This document shows, one piece after another, positions 33,118 to 41,050 of a stretch of DNA of 64,000 nucleotides. This DNA comes from Enhydrobacter aerosaccus (GTDB lineage Bacteria; Pseudomonadota; Alphaproteobacteria; Reyranellales; Reyranellaceae): contig CAIWTJ010000186.1 of NCBI GenBank assembly GCA_903915535.1, positions 1 to 64,000 of the forward strand. Reading direction: 5' to 3'. The notes under the pieces are model-generated. The model worked only from the letters and a program-made list of their open reading frames with translations. It was not told the origin of the DNA and made no database searches. The translations under genes and the position numbers were made by a program. Position 1 is the stretch's first letter. Every line of letters begins with the position of its first letter.

Positions 33118-36100
33118 TCAGCGGTCGACACCACGGCTCGGTTGCGGCACGTGGCGGTCAAGCCGATCGAGCTCAAGCTGGAGGTCCATGTCGTGCACGG
33201 TCGTGAGCAATTCGCGTGCAGAAGCCGTTGCCTTGGCCCATCGTTCGATTGCCGGCTGATTGCCCGCTAGAGGGCGGCCCGTTCGTCGGTGATGCGTCGC
33301 GGGCGGCATCGCAAAGATCAAGTCCTTCAGCACCGTGTCGAGCTCGCCGTTGGTCGCGCGACCTTCACTGTAGCGGCCGATGGTGACGAATGCCGCCTGG
33401 GCGCTGCGACCGGCTTCGCTCGTTGCCGAAAGATGTGGCGCTGCGGCGTGCAGCGCCTCGACGATTGCCAGCATGTTGGCTCCCACCGCCACCAGGCCCG
33501 TAGTGCCGAAACTTCCATAGCCGCGCGCGGCGAACGCCCTGTGTTGCGGCGTGTCGGGAAGGGCCGCGACCTGCCGCTCGCGCGCGCGCTGTCGGCGGTC
33601 TTGCGCGCGAGCCTCGGCACGCGCGGCGATCTCGCGGTGATACCGGGCGCCGATCGGAGTCGCTCGGAACCCATCGCTGTTGACGAAACGCTCGGACGCG
33701 GCGTCGTACTCCTGCGGCGTACGCCGCGGGCTCGGCCGCCCGACCTTAGCGGACCGGACAAATGGCGGAGCCACGAAGATCCGCGGCTCGCGGCGCGGCT
33801 GAGCGGTTAACTCGTCCACTGGGGCAGACCCTTGCTCCCGCAAGCGGGCAATCTCGGGGCCCATGTTGCGGGCAAAGTCGGGTCGAGCGGGACAGCGTCG
33901 TGCCAGTACGTCGCACAAGGTGCGGTAAGTCCGCGATCGGTCCCGCGTTCGAACCAGGGTGTCGCTGGCCAATGCCCATTCCGCGCGAGTGAAGACCGCC
34001 GACGGCCGGCCCTCGTAGCGCAGCAGCGCCGGCATGGCGGCCGCCGCCGCGCGCTCATGGGCGATTGCGGCTGCCTCATGGCGCATCAACGCGGCCACGC
34101 GCAGCATGTCGGGCTGCCAGCGCCGGTCATACTCCGCCGTGACCTGGCGCTCGCGGCGCTCGCGGGCCGCCCCCATGCGGGACAGTATCTCTGGAGGGGC
34201 GCCGCCGCGGCGCGCCGCCTCGAGCTGGCGATCGAGATCCGAGAGGGCCGCGTCGTCCGCCAGGACCTGGGCCAGCCCTGGCGGCCGATAGCGGGCCGCC
34301 AGGGCTGCAATGTCGGTTGAGCTCAGGCCAAAGGCTTCCCGGCGGGCTTCATAGTCGGCGGTGGCGAATTGGGACCGCAGCTGCTCGATCTCGGGGCTGC
34401 GGCGGCGCTCGGCTTCGGCCGCTATCCAGGCCCGCTCCGCCGGCGCCAAGCCAGGGCCTTCATAGTCGAGGGTCGTCTCCTTCACTTTGTGCCGGCGCGC
34501 CAGGGCGCGGATCAGGCTGTCTACATCGTTATGGGACGCCGTGTCGGCGATCAGCAGGCAATCCTCGCGATGACGCGACATCGCCACGTACAACAGGTTC
34601 CTGTCCATGCCAGTGCTCTCGAGGGCATAGACCCGGTCGAGCGTGGCGCCCTGGGTCTTGTGGATGGTGAGGGCGTAGCCATGGTCGACGTCGGGATAGT
34701 CCTGGAGCGGCACCCGCACCACGCCGCCCTCATCGATCTGGACGTACAGCGCCGCGCGTTCCGTGCGCACGACGCTGCCGAGCTGGCCATTGCGAACCTC
34801 CAGGAGTCCGCGGCCATCGGCCGAGCGCAGGCGCGCATTGCGTAAAAGAGTGACGCGGTCTCCGGACAGGAACTCGCGGGGCCCTGAACGGGTCTGATAG
34901 AGGCTGCCTTCCTGCGGCGCGAGCAGGCCGATGCGCTTCAGCCCGGCCCGGATGCCGTCATTCAGCGCCGCCACGTCGGCGTTGGTGTGAGCAAGTGCTG
35001 CCTGTTTCCCTGGCCGGGTGTAGCTCTCGAGGAATAGCTCGATGGTGCGCGCGATGGGATTGGCTTCCAGCCGAATCCGGCCCTCGGCCGCATACGCTTG
35101 CAGGGCGTCGGCCGTTCGCGATTGGGCGAACGCTACGGTGGCCGCTCGCTGCCATTCCAGCGATTGCCGGCGAACCTCGAGGAGCCTGGCCGGCTCTATC
35201 CGTTCGATCAGCGCCCGGAACGGCGCGCCCGCGCCGATCGCCGGCAGCTGCTCGGGGTCTCCGACCAGCACGATCTTGGCTCCAGCCAGGCGGACCTCGT
35301 GAACCAGCCGGGCCGTCGTCTTGCTGTCGATCATGCCGGCTTCATCGATGACCAGCACGTCCCGGGACGAGAGGCGGGCGGCGCCCTTGTCCCAGGACAG
35401 GATCAGCGAGGCGATCGTGGTGCTGCGAATGCCCGAGGATTGGCCGAGCCCTTGGGCCGCTTTGCCCGCGGTGGCGGCCCCGAATACCCTAAAACCCTCG
35501 CGCTCCCAGCCCAGCCGTGCCGCTTTGAGAAGGGTGCTCTTGCCGGCACCGGCCACTCCGACGATCGCCGACAACGATTCCGCCCCCGTCACATGCTCCA
35601 GGGCACTGCGTTGCGACGGGCTGAGCTCTATGCCGTCGCGCTCGGCCAGGGTTGCCACCGCGATCGCCAGCGTCTCGGCCGTAAGGCCGCGGGTCGTCTT
35701 CGGTCCGAGCGTGCGCGTACATGCCAACGCGAGCGCATCGGCCAGCAGCTTCCATTCGAGATCGGCGGTGGACTTGAGCGTGTATTTCGCCGGCAGGTCG
35801 ACGGAGCCGCCTTCCGGCAGCGTGAGCGTTTGGCGTTCCCGGCGGGACGGCAAGGCCAGAAGCTCGGGGCACGCCATGACGGCGGCCACGCAGATCTGGA
35901 ACTGCTCATGGTCCGAGACGTACCGGTCGAGGGTCTGGGCGATCTCCTGGCGGGTGAACACTGACTGGCTGTCCGCGAGGAGACGCAGCAACTGGCCGGG
36001 GTCGGCGCGGATAATTTCGGCATTGCGCGCCTGGGTCTCGGGACTGATCGACAGCATGTCGGGGACGATAAAGCGCCGCTGCAGCCCGTTCCCGGCCGGG

Positions 36101-36777
36101 CCTTTCTTCGGTTGCGGGACGATATCGATGCCGCGATCGCGGTAACTGCGCGGGTCGAGGCGCGCTTGCTGGCCGGCCCGCTCGAGCGCTCGGTTGGCCA
36201 GTTGTGCCCACTCCTCGCGGAGATTGCGGATTTCGGCAGCCCTCCGGAGCAGCCCCAGCGCTTTGCGCTTGTCCTCGTTGTGCTCGAGTGCACTTCGCTC
36301 GCCCAGCCCTTGGGCGCTAATGCGACGCGTCGTCATCAGCAAATGGGCATGGTGGTTGCGCTGGTCGCCCGCCTTGCTGGGAGGGTGGATCGCGTAATCC
36401 ACGGCAACGCCATAGCGGTCGGCCAGCATTTTCGCGTATTGGGTCGTGAGCGCCCGGCGCTGGGCGCGGTCCAGTTCGGCGGGGAGGGCCAACAGGATCT
36501 CCGTTGCGACCCGCGAATCCCGGCGATGCTCGGCCCGCTCGGCGGCGTTCCAGAGCGCACTGCGGTCGAGAGCCCACGTCGCCGTAACACCTGCTGGCAC
36601 CAGAATGCCGGTTTCGGCCGGATCGATCTCCCCCAAACGGACGCGCCGGGAGTAGTCATGGCGCTTGCCTGTGATCTCGTTGCTCAGGGCCGTGCCGCTG
36701 CGGTAGGCGGCGGCGGCGATCGCCGATCGGCCTTTGCCGCGGCTGATCGCCTGCAATGCGAAGTGACAGACGGCCAT
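33118..36777 (-). CDS. traA: TraA-type conjugative relaxase/helicase
   Basis: A 1219-residue MobA/TraA relaxase. The N-terminal HUH nuclease has Tyr25 (AIAAAAYRSGTALS) as the likely nucleophile and the metal site NHHAHLLM (141-148) preceded by His131. A RecD/UvrD-type helicase follows, with Walker A GVAGAGKSTLL (about 405), Walker B VLVIDEAGMID and motif VI-region ALTIHKTQGATLDRVY. It nicks oriT and unwinds the strand for transfer. ATG 36777 was chosen at 2 bases after the HTH gene stop; the longer frame is that gene in another phase. The C-terminus is long and helical as in TraA of Ti plasmids. The protein seems intact. Confidence 0.93.
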   Translation of the reverse strand: MAVCHFALQAISRGKGRSAIAAAAYRSGTALSNEITGKRHDYSRRVRLGEIDPAETGILVPAGVTATWALDRSALWNAAERAEHRRDSRVATEILLALPAELDRAQRRALTTQYAKMLADRYGVAVDYAIHPPSKAGDQRNHHAHLLMTTRRISAQGLGERSALEHNEDKRKALGLLRRAAEIRNLREEWAQLANRALERAGQQARLDPRSYRDRGIDIVPQPKKGPAGNGLQRRFIVPDMLSISPETQARNAEIIRADPGQLLRLLADSQSVFTRQEIAQTLDRYVSDHEQFQICVAAVMACPELLALPSRRERQTLTLPEGGSVDLPAKYTLKSTADLEWKLLADALALACTRTLGPKTTRGLTAETLAIAVATLAERDGIELSPSQRSALEHVTGAESLSAIVGVAGAGKSTLLKAARLGWEREGFRVFGAATAGKAAQGLGQSSGIRSTTIASLILSWDKGAARLSSRDVLVIDEAGMIDSKTTARLVHEVRLAGAKIVLVGDPEQLPAIGAGAPFRALIERIEPARLLEVRRQSLEWQRAATVAFAQSRTADALQAYAAEGRIRLEANPIARTIELFLESYTRPGKQAALAHTNADVAALNDGIRAGLKRIGLLAPQEGSLYQTRSGPREFLSGDRVTLLRNARLRSADGRGLLEVRNGQLGSVVRTERAALYVQIDEGGVVRVPLQDYPDVDHGYALTIHKTQGATLDRVYALESTGMDRNLLYVAMSRHREDCLLIADTASHNDVDSLIRALARRHKVKETTLDYEGPGLAPAERAWIAAEAERRRSPEIEQLRSQFATADYEARREAFGLSSTDIAALAARYRPPGLAQVLADDAALSDLDRQLEAARRGGAPPEILSRMGAARERRERQVTAEYDRRWQPDMLRVAALMRHEAAAIAHERAAAAAMPALLRYEGRPSAVFTRAEWALASDTLVRTRDRSRTYRTLCDVLARRCPARPDFARNMGPEIARLREQGSAPVDELTAQPRREPRIFVAPPFVRSAKVGRPSPRRTPQEYDAASERFVNSDGFRATPIGARYHREIAARAEARAQDRRQRARERQVAALPDTPQHRAFAARGYGSFGTTGLVAVGANMLAIVEALHAAAPHLSATSEAGRSAQAAFVTIGRYSEGRATNGELDTVLKDLIFAMPPATHHRRTGRPLAGNQPAIERWAKATASARELLTTVHDMDLQLELDRLDRHVPQPSRGVDR

Positions 36778-36779
36778 AG

Positions 36780-37058
36780 TCAGCGACCCCCTTCTCCGCC
36801 CAGGCGGGCGATATCGGCGAACGGTTGCTTCTGGGGGCGACGCTTCTCGTCGGCATCGGTGCGGTGAGGACGGCCGCGTTCGTAAGCCCCGGTCGACGCG
36901 GGCGTCCACAGCCGCGTGCGGCCCCTCGTGCCGCCACTGATGGAGGCGCTGGGCGCGGGGAAGAAGACATCGCGATTGACCAGCCGGCCAATCCCCTCGC
37001 GGGTGAAGATCCAGCGACGACTCAGGTTGGCAATGCTCAGCAACTCCGATGGCGACAT
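36780..37058 (-). CDS. Small HTH accessory protein of the relaxase
   Basis: A 92-residue protein starting MSPSELLSIANLSRRWIF. The segment SRRWIFTREGIGRLVNRDVFF and the following GRTRLWTPASTGAYERGRPH look like a winged-helix AlpA/excisionase-type DNA-binding domain; similar small proteins precede TraA-like genes in alphaproteobacteria. It ends 2 bases before the relaxase start, so one transcript is likely. It may help relaxosome assembly at oriT or control relaxase expression; no direct evidence. The C-terminus is basic and polar. Confidence 0.65.
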   Translation of the reverse strand: MSPSELLSIANLSRRWIFTREGIGRLVNRDVFFPAPSASISGGTRGRTRLWTPASTGAYERGRPHRTDADEKRRPQKQPFADIARLGGEGGR

Positions 37059-37770
37059 CAACCTTACGCGGGCGTTGCCACTTGGCAACGCGGTACCGCG
37101 CCCTTCGGGAATTCCTGAGCCCTGTTCCCTCCCTGGCGACGAATGGTCAAACTGGTGTTCAGATAAGGCGTAGCAGCGCGCACGATCGGCGAGAAATAGG
37201 ATGAACGGACTACGCTCTTCTATGGAAGCAGACCTCTCGCCCATTGAGGGAAACGCTGGCAAGAGCGACACCGACTTTAAGGAAACCGAGTGGCCCGCAA
37301 ACCACCATCACGCGCTCGCAGATCTACGCTGTTCGTTCGCAGCCCTGGCGGAAGTTGGGAAGAAACCCCAGCCCGTAGCTCAACGAGCTCGAGGAAAGCA
37401 GACGGCGAGCGGGTCCAATTGGGGGCGACCGCCGTTGTGGTGACTCTGATTCTCTTGCACCAACCGCCGGCCGCCAACGGGCATTTGGTCATCGATGGTA
37501 TGAAAGGAGAGTGAATGTTGCCAGCTCACCACCGGCACAAACGGCACTGACGACGAGGACCTTCGAGATATTCAGCGGCGGGAAAGCTGGCCAAAATCTC
37601 TCAAACCGGCGGTCGAGCTCCAGAGACTATCGTTATTTGCCGGCGAGATGAGCTGACACACAGCCGCCCTATGCGCGTGGTTCTGGTCCCCCGTTGTCGG
37701 CAGGGAGTGGGGTATTCTATGGCTCCTGCCGTTGCGGAGACCCCACCACAGGACGAGCACGGAGCAAGAG
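37059..37770. other. Gene-poor region upstream of the relaxase operon
   Basis: About 710 bases without a supported gene. Short open frames (around 37201 and 37290, plus strand) have no convincing Shine-Dalgarno or family. The oriT could be here because relaxases are usually encoded next to their nic site, but I found no recognisable nic motif. Confidence 0.35.
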
Positions 37771-37830
37771 ACAAACTGTTGCACCGGATGGTGTGACAGG
37801 TTTGTTTCTTGCAGGCGGCCGAAGGCCGCC
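37771..37830 (+). other. Two consecutive hairpins upstream of the group I intron
   Basis: The first hairpin (37771-37806) pairs ACAAACTGTTGCACC with GGTGTGACAGGTTTGT, with one bulge and G-U pairs, and is followed by TTTCTT, like a terminator. The second (37814-37830) pairs GGCGGCC with GGCCGCC around GAA. Role unknown; they precede the tRNA-Leu-like sequence by about 50 bases. Confidence 0.45.
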
Positions 37831-37878
37831 GGTCCGCGCGCAGGCCTGTGGCGTCATGGGTCGAAGCAGGCAGGAGCT

Positions 37879-38156
37879 ATAGACGCAGCAGACTTCAATT
37901 GGAGTGCCCACGAGGAAACCCGTGGAGCAGAACCGCTCAAAGTCGGGGAAAGCTAAGGGTTCGACCTAAGCCAATCCCGAGCCAAGCCCCTTCGGGGAAG
38001 GTGTAGAGACTAGACGGGTGGCGCCTACGGTCAGAAGGCCTTGGCGAAGGGATAGTCCAGACCACGAACGCCAATCAGGCGGCGGCGAAAGCCGAAGTGG
38101 TACGAATATCTGCTTCTCGAAAGGGAATGCGGGTTCGAGTCCCGCCGTCCGCACCA
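37879..38156 (+). pseudogene. tRNA-Leu(UAA)-like gene interrupted by a group I intron; 5' half degenerate
   Basis: The 3' exon (38105-38156) is a clear tRNA 3' half: anticodon-stem TCTGC, a leucine-type long variable arm, T-arm GCGGGTTCGAGTCCCGC, acceptor CGTCCGC and encoded ACCA. The 5' exon keeps TAGACGCAGCAGACTT (D-arm end and anticodon stem GCAGA). Splicing after CTT and before AAT gives anticodon TAA. The acceptor 5' strand GCGGACG and a normal D-arm cannot be found; the nearest candidate pairs at only about five of seven positions. Position 37 would be U, which is unusual. I therefore call it a probable pseudo-tRNA rather than a working one. Confidence 0.7.
37896..38104 (+). ncRNA. Group I intron (tRNA-Leu type, IC3-like), 209 nt
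   Basis: A self-splicing intron recognised by its core. The P4-P6/P7 segment GGTGTAGAGACTAGACGG (near 38000-38017), GAGCCAAGCC (near 37979-37988) and the P7/J8 segment GGGATAGTCCAGA (near 38049-38061) match the known Azoarcus tRNA-Ile and cyanobacterial tRNA-Leu introns. The 5' splice site follows T37895. The internal guide GAGT at 37902-37905 pairs with exon ACTT, including the required G-U at the cut. The terminal G is 38104. No homing endonuclease is encoded. Core homology is from memory of those introns; splicing itself is inferred. Confidence 0.88.
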
Positions 38157-38340
38157 TTCTAATCTCGGCATCTGGATGAGCAGCTGCCGAAGCAAGTTCA
38201 AATCGGGGGCCCGCAGCCACTTCGAATTGCGCGGTTTCTCAACACAACTTTCTTGGCTAGAACAGGTAGCAACGCCATCCTGATCCCCGCCTACGGTTGT
38301 TGTAGTCGTGGCGACAGGTGATCTGTCCAAAGGAGTGCTT

Positions 38341-38568
38341 ATGAGTGGCGTGTTCATTGCCCACAAGGTCACACGCTTTTTCAACGTCATCTCGGAGCGC
38401 GATCCGGAAGCGAATGCGCGAGTTTATCGCATAACCGACTGTATTAATTGCGAGCTCAGCGAGTGTGGATTTTCGCGTACCCGCAGTGGTACCCGCGTTA
38501 ATATTTCGTGCCGCGGTTTGGTTCCGTCCCCTGACGAGACAGCAGCCGTATCGCAGTCCGCGAATTAA
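38341..38568 (+). CDS. Hypothetical small protein
   Basis: A 75-residue protein MSGVFIAHKVTRFFNVISER… with a good AAAGGAG before ATG 38341. Five cysteines occur in the C-terminal half (DCINCELSECGFSRTRS, then a further one), but without a zinc-finger pattern I can name. It lies about 185 bases after the tRNA-Leu-like gene. AT-rich for this window. Function unknown. Confidence 0.5.
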   Translation: MSGVFIAHKVTRFFNVISERDPEANARVYRITDCINCELSECGFSRTRSGTRVNISCRGLVPSPDETAAVSQSAN

Positions 38569-38731
38569 TCCACAAGCCCAACCACAATGTGGACCCGACC
38601 TGGGGCACTATCGCCGCTAGCGCGCCAATGGCCAATTGAGATTCCGTGGCCGCGATGAACTGAAAGCGTGCCGGGTTTGGAAGTCGGCGGCGCGATCTTT
38701 GGCTACGGCAACAGCAAGCGGTTGGGGGGCG

Positions 38732-39031
38732 CTAATTGATAGCGCGGCGAAGCTCTCTCAGCGCGTTGAACAGCTGGTCGACCATGGCTCCGACCGCCGC
38801 GGGCGAGAGCTTGCTGCTATTTTGCAGCGTGACGGCAGCGCTGCGCACTTTGGCGACACGCGCTTTGATCGCTTGATCTTCGTCAATAGCGGCACTGAAG
38901 GGCCAAGAGTCCAAATTCAAGCGAAGCAGAAAAATAGTCAGCAAATCTTTGTCCGTGGGCTTTGCGTGCATGCGCACGCAGGCGTCAAGTATGTCCTCGA
39001 TTGCACCTAGCCGTTTTGCCTTGGCCTCCAC
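38732..39031 (-). CDS. Hypothetical small helical protein, GTG start
   Basis: A 99-residue protein (MEAKAKRLGAIEDILDACV…) predicted to be helical throughout, with two helices rich in Leu/Ala. GTG 39031 is preceded by GGAGGAAA at ideal spacing. No family recognised. It has no neighbours on the same strand. Confidence 0.55.
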   Translation of the reverse strand: MEAKAKRLGAIEDILDACVRMHAKPTDKDLLTIFLLRLNLDSWPFSAAIDEDQAIKARVAKVRSAAVTLQNSSKLSPAAVGAMVDQLFNALRELRRAIN

Positions 39032-39393
39032 TCGCGTTTCCTCCGGAATTGACGGCAGAGTCTCAAACTAAGCACTCTTGATGCGCACTCCCCACCGCCC
39101 GTGCCCGAAGTTATATCCTATCGCGGCCGCCGCCGGAGGCGGATTTCGTTCTTCGCCTACGCCGACCGGCAGCGAGGACGAAGGGGGCTCATGCGGGAGC
39201 GCATTCACCACGCCGGCACTCGCCGGCTGCTGCTTCTGAACGACCATATCCTCGTGATAGAAACACGCGCCCAACACCCGGCAAAGGCCACGAAGGCGGC
39301 AACCGCATTCATGGTTGGTTCGTTAGACCCGCCGCGGGAGGAATGCAGTCTGCATCAAGACGTTGCATCTGGCACGGCCAACTGGAAGTTTCT
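39032..39393. other. Intergenic region with a possible decayed lipoprotein
   Basis: On the minus strand a signal-like start (MNAVAAFVAFAGC near 39311) and a downstream frame (…YHEDMVVQKQQPASAGVVN, ending at 39068) are in different phases and might be one frameshifted gene. The evidence is weak, so no gene is called. Confidence 0.3.
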
Positions 39394-39552
39394 ATGATGT
39401 CACGACTTGCAATATCGCTGATTGCGCTAATTTGTGTTTCTGGCGCTGCCGAAGCCTAGTCCGGACCGCCTGTGGATCCGAACGGTCGACGCTATATTTC
39501 CAGCAATCCGCAGCCCAGCCCCGGCGACTATACGCGCAAAAGGGCAGCGTAG
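39394..39552 (+). pseudogene. Small exported protein with an in-frame amber stop
   Basis: ATG 39394 after GGAAG starts a signal peptide MMSRLAISLIALICVSGAAEA, then TAG, then the same frame continues SGPPVDPNGRRYISSNPQPS to a second stop at 39550-39552. A CAG-to-TAG change right after the cleavage site would explain it. The reading frame before and after looks like one 52-residue secreted protein. Its function is unknown. Confidence 0.55.
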
Positions 39553-39709
39553 TCTCATCTGACGTAATCGCCCGGCACCATGGTGTAGCGACAGGCTAGG
39601 GTGAGATTTGTGATTTGGAAGGTTCGCGGTCCCCGACCAGGCGGAATAATAACTCTTCCTAACGGTTTGTCGCTTGGACTGATATCGCCAGCTTTGCTTT
39701 CCACACCAT

Positions 39710-39717
39710 AAAGCTTT
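39710..39717. repeat. Target-site duplication, left
   Basis: AAAGCTTT directly before the left inverted repeat; the same 8 bases follow the right end at 42047-42054. Eight bases is the duplication length typical of IS1595-family elements. Confidence 0.9.
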
Positions 39718-39741
39718 GGGAACTATCCGGTTGACGTACCA
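39718..39741. repeat. Left terminal inverted repeat of the IS1595-family element
   Basis: 24 bases, perfect reverse complement of 42023-42046. It begins GGGAACTATCC and ends GACGTACCA. Confidence 0.93.
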
Positions 39742-39809
39742 TTACGCTAGGTCTAGGTCAAGCCCAGCGTGACAGGTCGGCAAGTAGATGAGTTCCCATT
39801 GGAGGGAAA

Positions 39810-40010
39810 GTGAATGAGAAAAAAGACGAATGCCTAGAAAAAGCTTTTTGGGATTGGCTTAGTAGAAATCAGCACGCCTTGGATCTTGGTGGAACTGGTG
39901 ACTTGCACGCGCTGCTGGAAGCGCTCAAACGCGGGGCCAGCGGACGCGCCCCTAAACGTCGGACCAAGACAAAACACTCGGGTCAGTGCAGGCTTGGGAC
40001 TAGCGCCTGA
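39810..40010 (+). CDS. Passenger ORF 1: small acidic-to-basic protein
   Basis: A 66-residue protein beginning MNEKKDECLEKAFWDWLSRN (GTG start 39810 after TTGGAGGGAAA). The first half is a predicted acidic helix and the last 20 residues are strongly basic (APKRRTKTKHSGQCR). It lies between the left end of the transposon and the convergent next ORF, which it overlaps by 28 bases. No known family. Confidence 0.5.
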   Translation: MNEKKDECLEKAFWDWLSRNQHALDLGGTGDLHALLEALKRGASGRAPKRRTKTKHSGQCRLGTSA

Positions 40011-40474
40011 GCAAAATCCACAAGCTCCTGGCGTGGAGCGATGCTGGTTTCAAATTCTAAGGCAGCCGCTTTGAAGGCTGCTAAGTGTGTCTTAAATTGT
40101 ATCTCGGTATAGCGATGCTCGATGGCGGTGAGATCGCCTTGGCGAGTGCGCTCAACAAACGTCACTGCAGTTGCACTCGAATACCAGAAGGAGTGTGCGA
40201 AGATGTTGCGCTTGCTCTCATTCTGGCCTTTACGAAGCGCACCCTGTAGCTGGGCTTTCTTTGGATGCGTGCTGCGCTTGATGAGAGCGCTTAGCAGCCG
40301 AGCTTTCCTGTGGAAGTCCATTCCGGCGGTCATCAGGTGGGCCACTTCTGGCGGCGTTTTCAAGAAATACCCGATGGCGAAATCCACGGCAAAGTCGAAC
40401 GCACTCCAGTACATATAGAACTGCCCGACTAAACGCTCAAAGCGTTCTGTGCGTGCTAAAATCTGTGTAGGCAT
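39983..40474 (-). CDS. Passenger ORF 2: hypothetical protein
   Basis: A 163-residue helical protein (MPTQILARTERFERLVGQFYMYWSA…). Aromatic-rich N-terminal helix, a central RHxx-like stretch SKRNIFAHSFWYSSATAVTF with RN..AH, and a long C-terminal helix. Arg-Asn-x3-His patterns occur in HEPN-type RNases (R-x4-6-H), so KRNIFAHSF is suggestive, but I cannot confirm the fold. The start is ATG 40474. It is divergent from ORF 3, with 14 bases between. Confidence 0.6.
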   Translation of the reverse strand: MPTQILARTERFERLVGQFYMYWSAFDFAVDFAIGYFLKTPPEVAHLMTAGMDFHRKARLLSALIKRSTHPKKAQLQGALRKGQNESKRNIFAHSFWYSSATAVTFVERTRQGDLTAIEHRYTEIQFKTHLAAFKAAALEFETSIAPRQELVDFAQALVPSLH

Positions 40475-40488
40475 GGTATCTTCCCCCT

Positions 40489-40653
40489 ATGAGCAACCAC
40501 GCAAACGACGCCACCCAGCAGCGTGACGCGCTATTATTGCGATTGCTGAAAACGCCCCCTCAGCCTCGCCCTAAACGGGAGCGAAGTGAGGGAAAGCCTA
40601 CGGGGAAAGACGGGGACCGGTCGAATCCGAAGATAACGCGCGGGAAGAAATAA
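40489..40653 (+). CDS. Passenger ORF 3: small basic protein
   Basis: A 54-residue protein MSNHANDATQQRDALLLRLL followed by KTPPQPRPKRERSEG and a Lys/Arg-rich end. Similar short proteins with an LLKTPPxPxKP core recur in rhizobial genomes. The start is ATG 40489; only a weak Shine-Dalgarno is visible. It is divergent from passenger ORF 2. Confidence 0.45.
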   Translation: MSNHANDATQQRDALLLRLLKTPPQPRPKRERSEGKPTGKDGDRSNPKITRGKK

Positions 40654-40682
40654 CGCGGTGTTATCTGGACAGTAAGTCAGTT

Positions 40683-40982
40683 TTAATTTTCGGATGGTTG
40701 TGCGGGTATCGCCTTAAGACGCATTTCCATGCGGTCAAGAGCGACACCTAGCGCCAATGCCGAGCCCGATCTGTTCGAATCGAGAAGAACCATCGTATAG
40801 CCTAGATCTGCAACGATTAGGCACGTAGACACCAGAATAAGAATCGAGACGGATACATCGTACCGAATCAGTAGCCCAAGGATCACAGCGTTGACGCATG
40901 TCTCCGCGCAAAGCCACAATAGGGAGTTACGCGTCCGTTTTCTTACTGTCTCCAAGATGTCTGTCAACGTCATATCAGCCAT
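40683..40982 (-). CDS. Passenger ORF 4: small two-helix membrane protein
   Basis: A 99-residue protein with two hydrophobic helices (LLWLCAETCVNAVILGLLI and VSILILVSTCLIVADLGYTM), a cytosolic N-terminus and a soluble tail. The start is ATG 40982. It lies 68 bases after the transposase stop on the same strand, so it may be co-transcribed. Unknown function. Confidence 0.5.
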   Translation of the reverse strand: MADMTLTDILETVRKRTRNSLLWLCAETCVNAVILGLLIRYDVSVSILILVSTCLIVADLGYTMVLLDSNRSGSALALGVALDRMEMRLKAIPAQPSEN

Positions 40983-41050
40983 CGACTGTCTCCCATTCTT
41001 AGCGCAACAATTTCGCGAGCAAGCGCCGCAACCGGCGTGTATCGCTACCC

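Noticed and set aside
37201-37514. Two short plus-strand open frames upstream of the tRNA-Leu-like gene
   Set aside because: Overlapping frames without clear ribosome sites or families; insufficient support.
39068-39277. 69-residue minus-strand frame with GTG start
   Set aside because: Might be part of a frameshifted lipoprotein, but the join is speculative and the ribosome site is absent.
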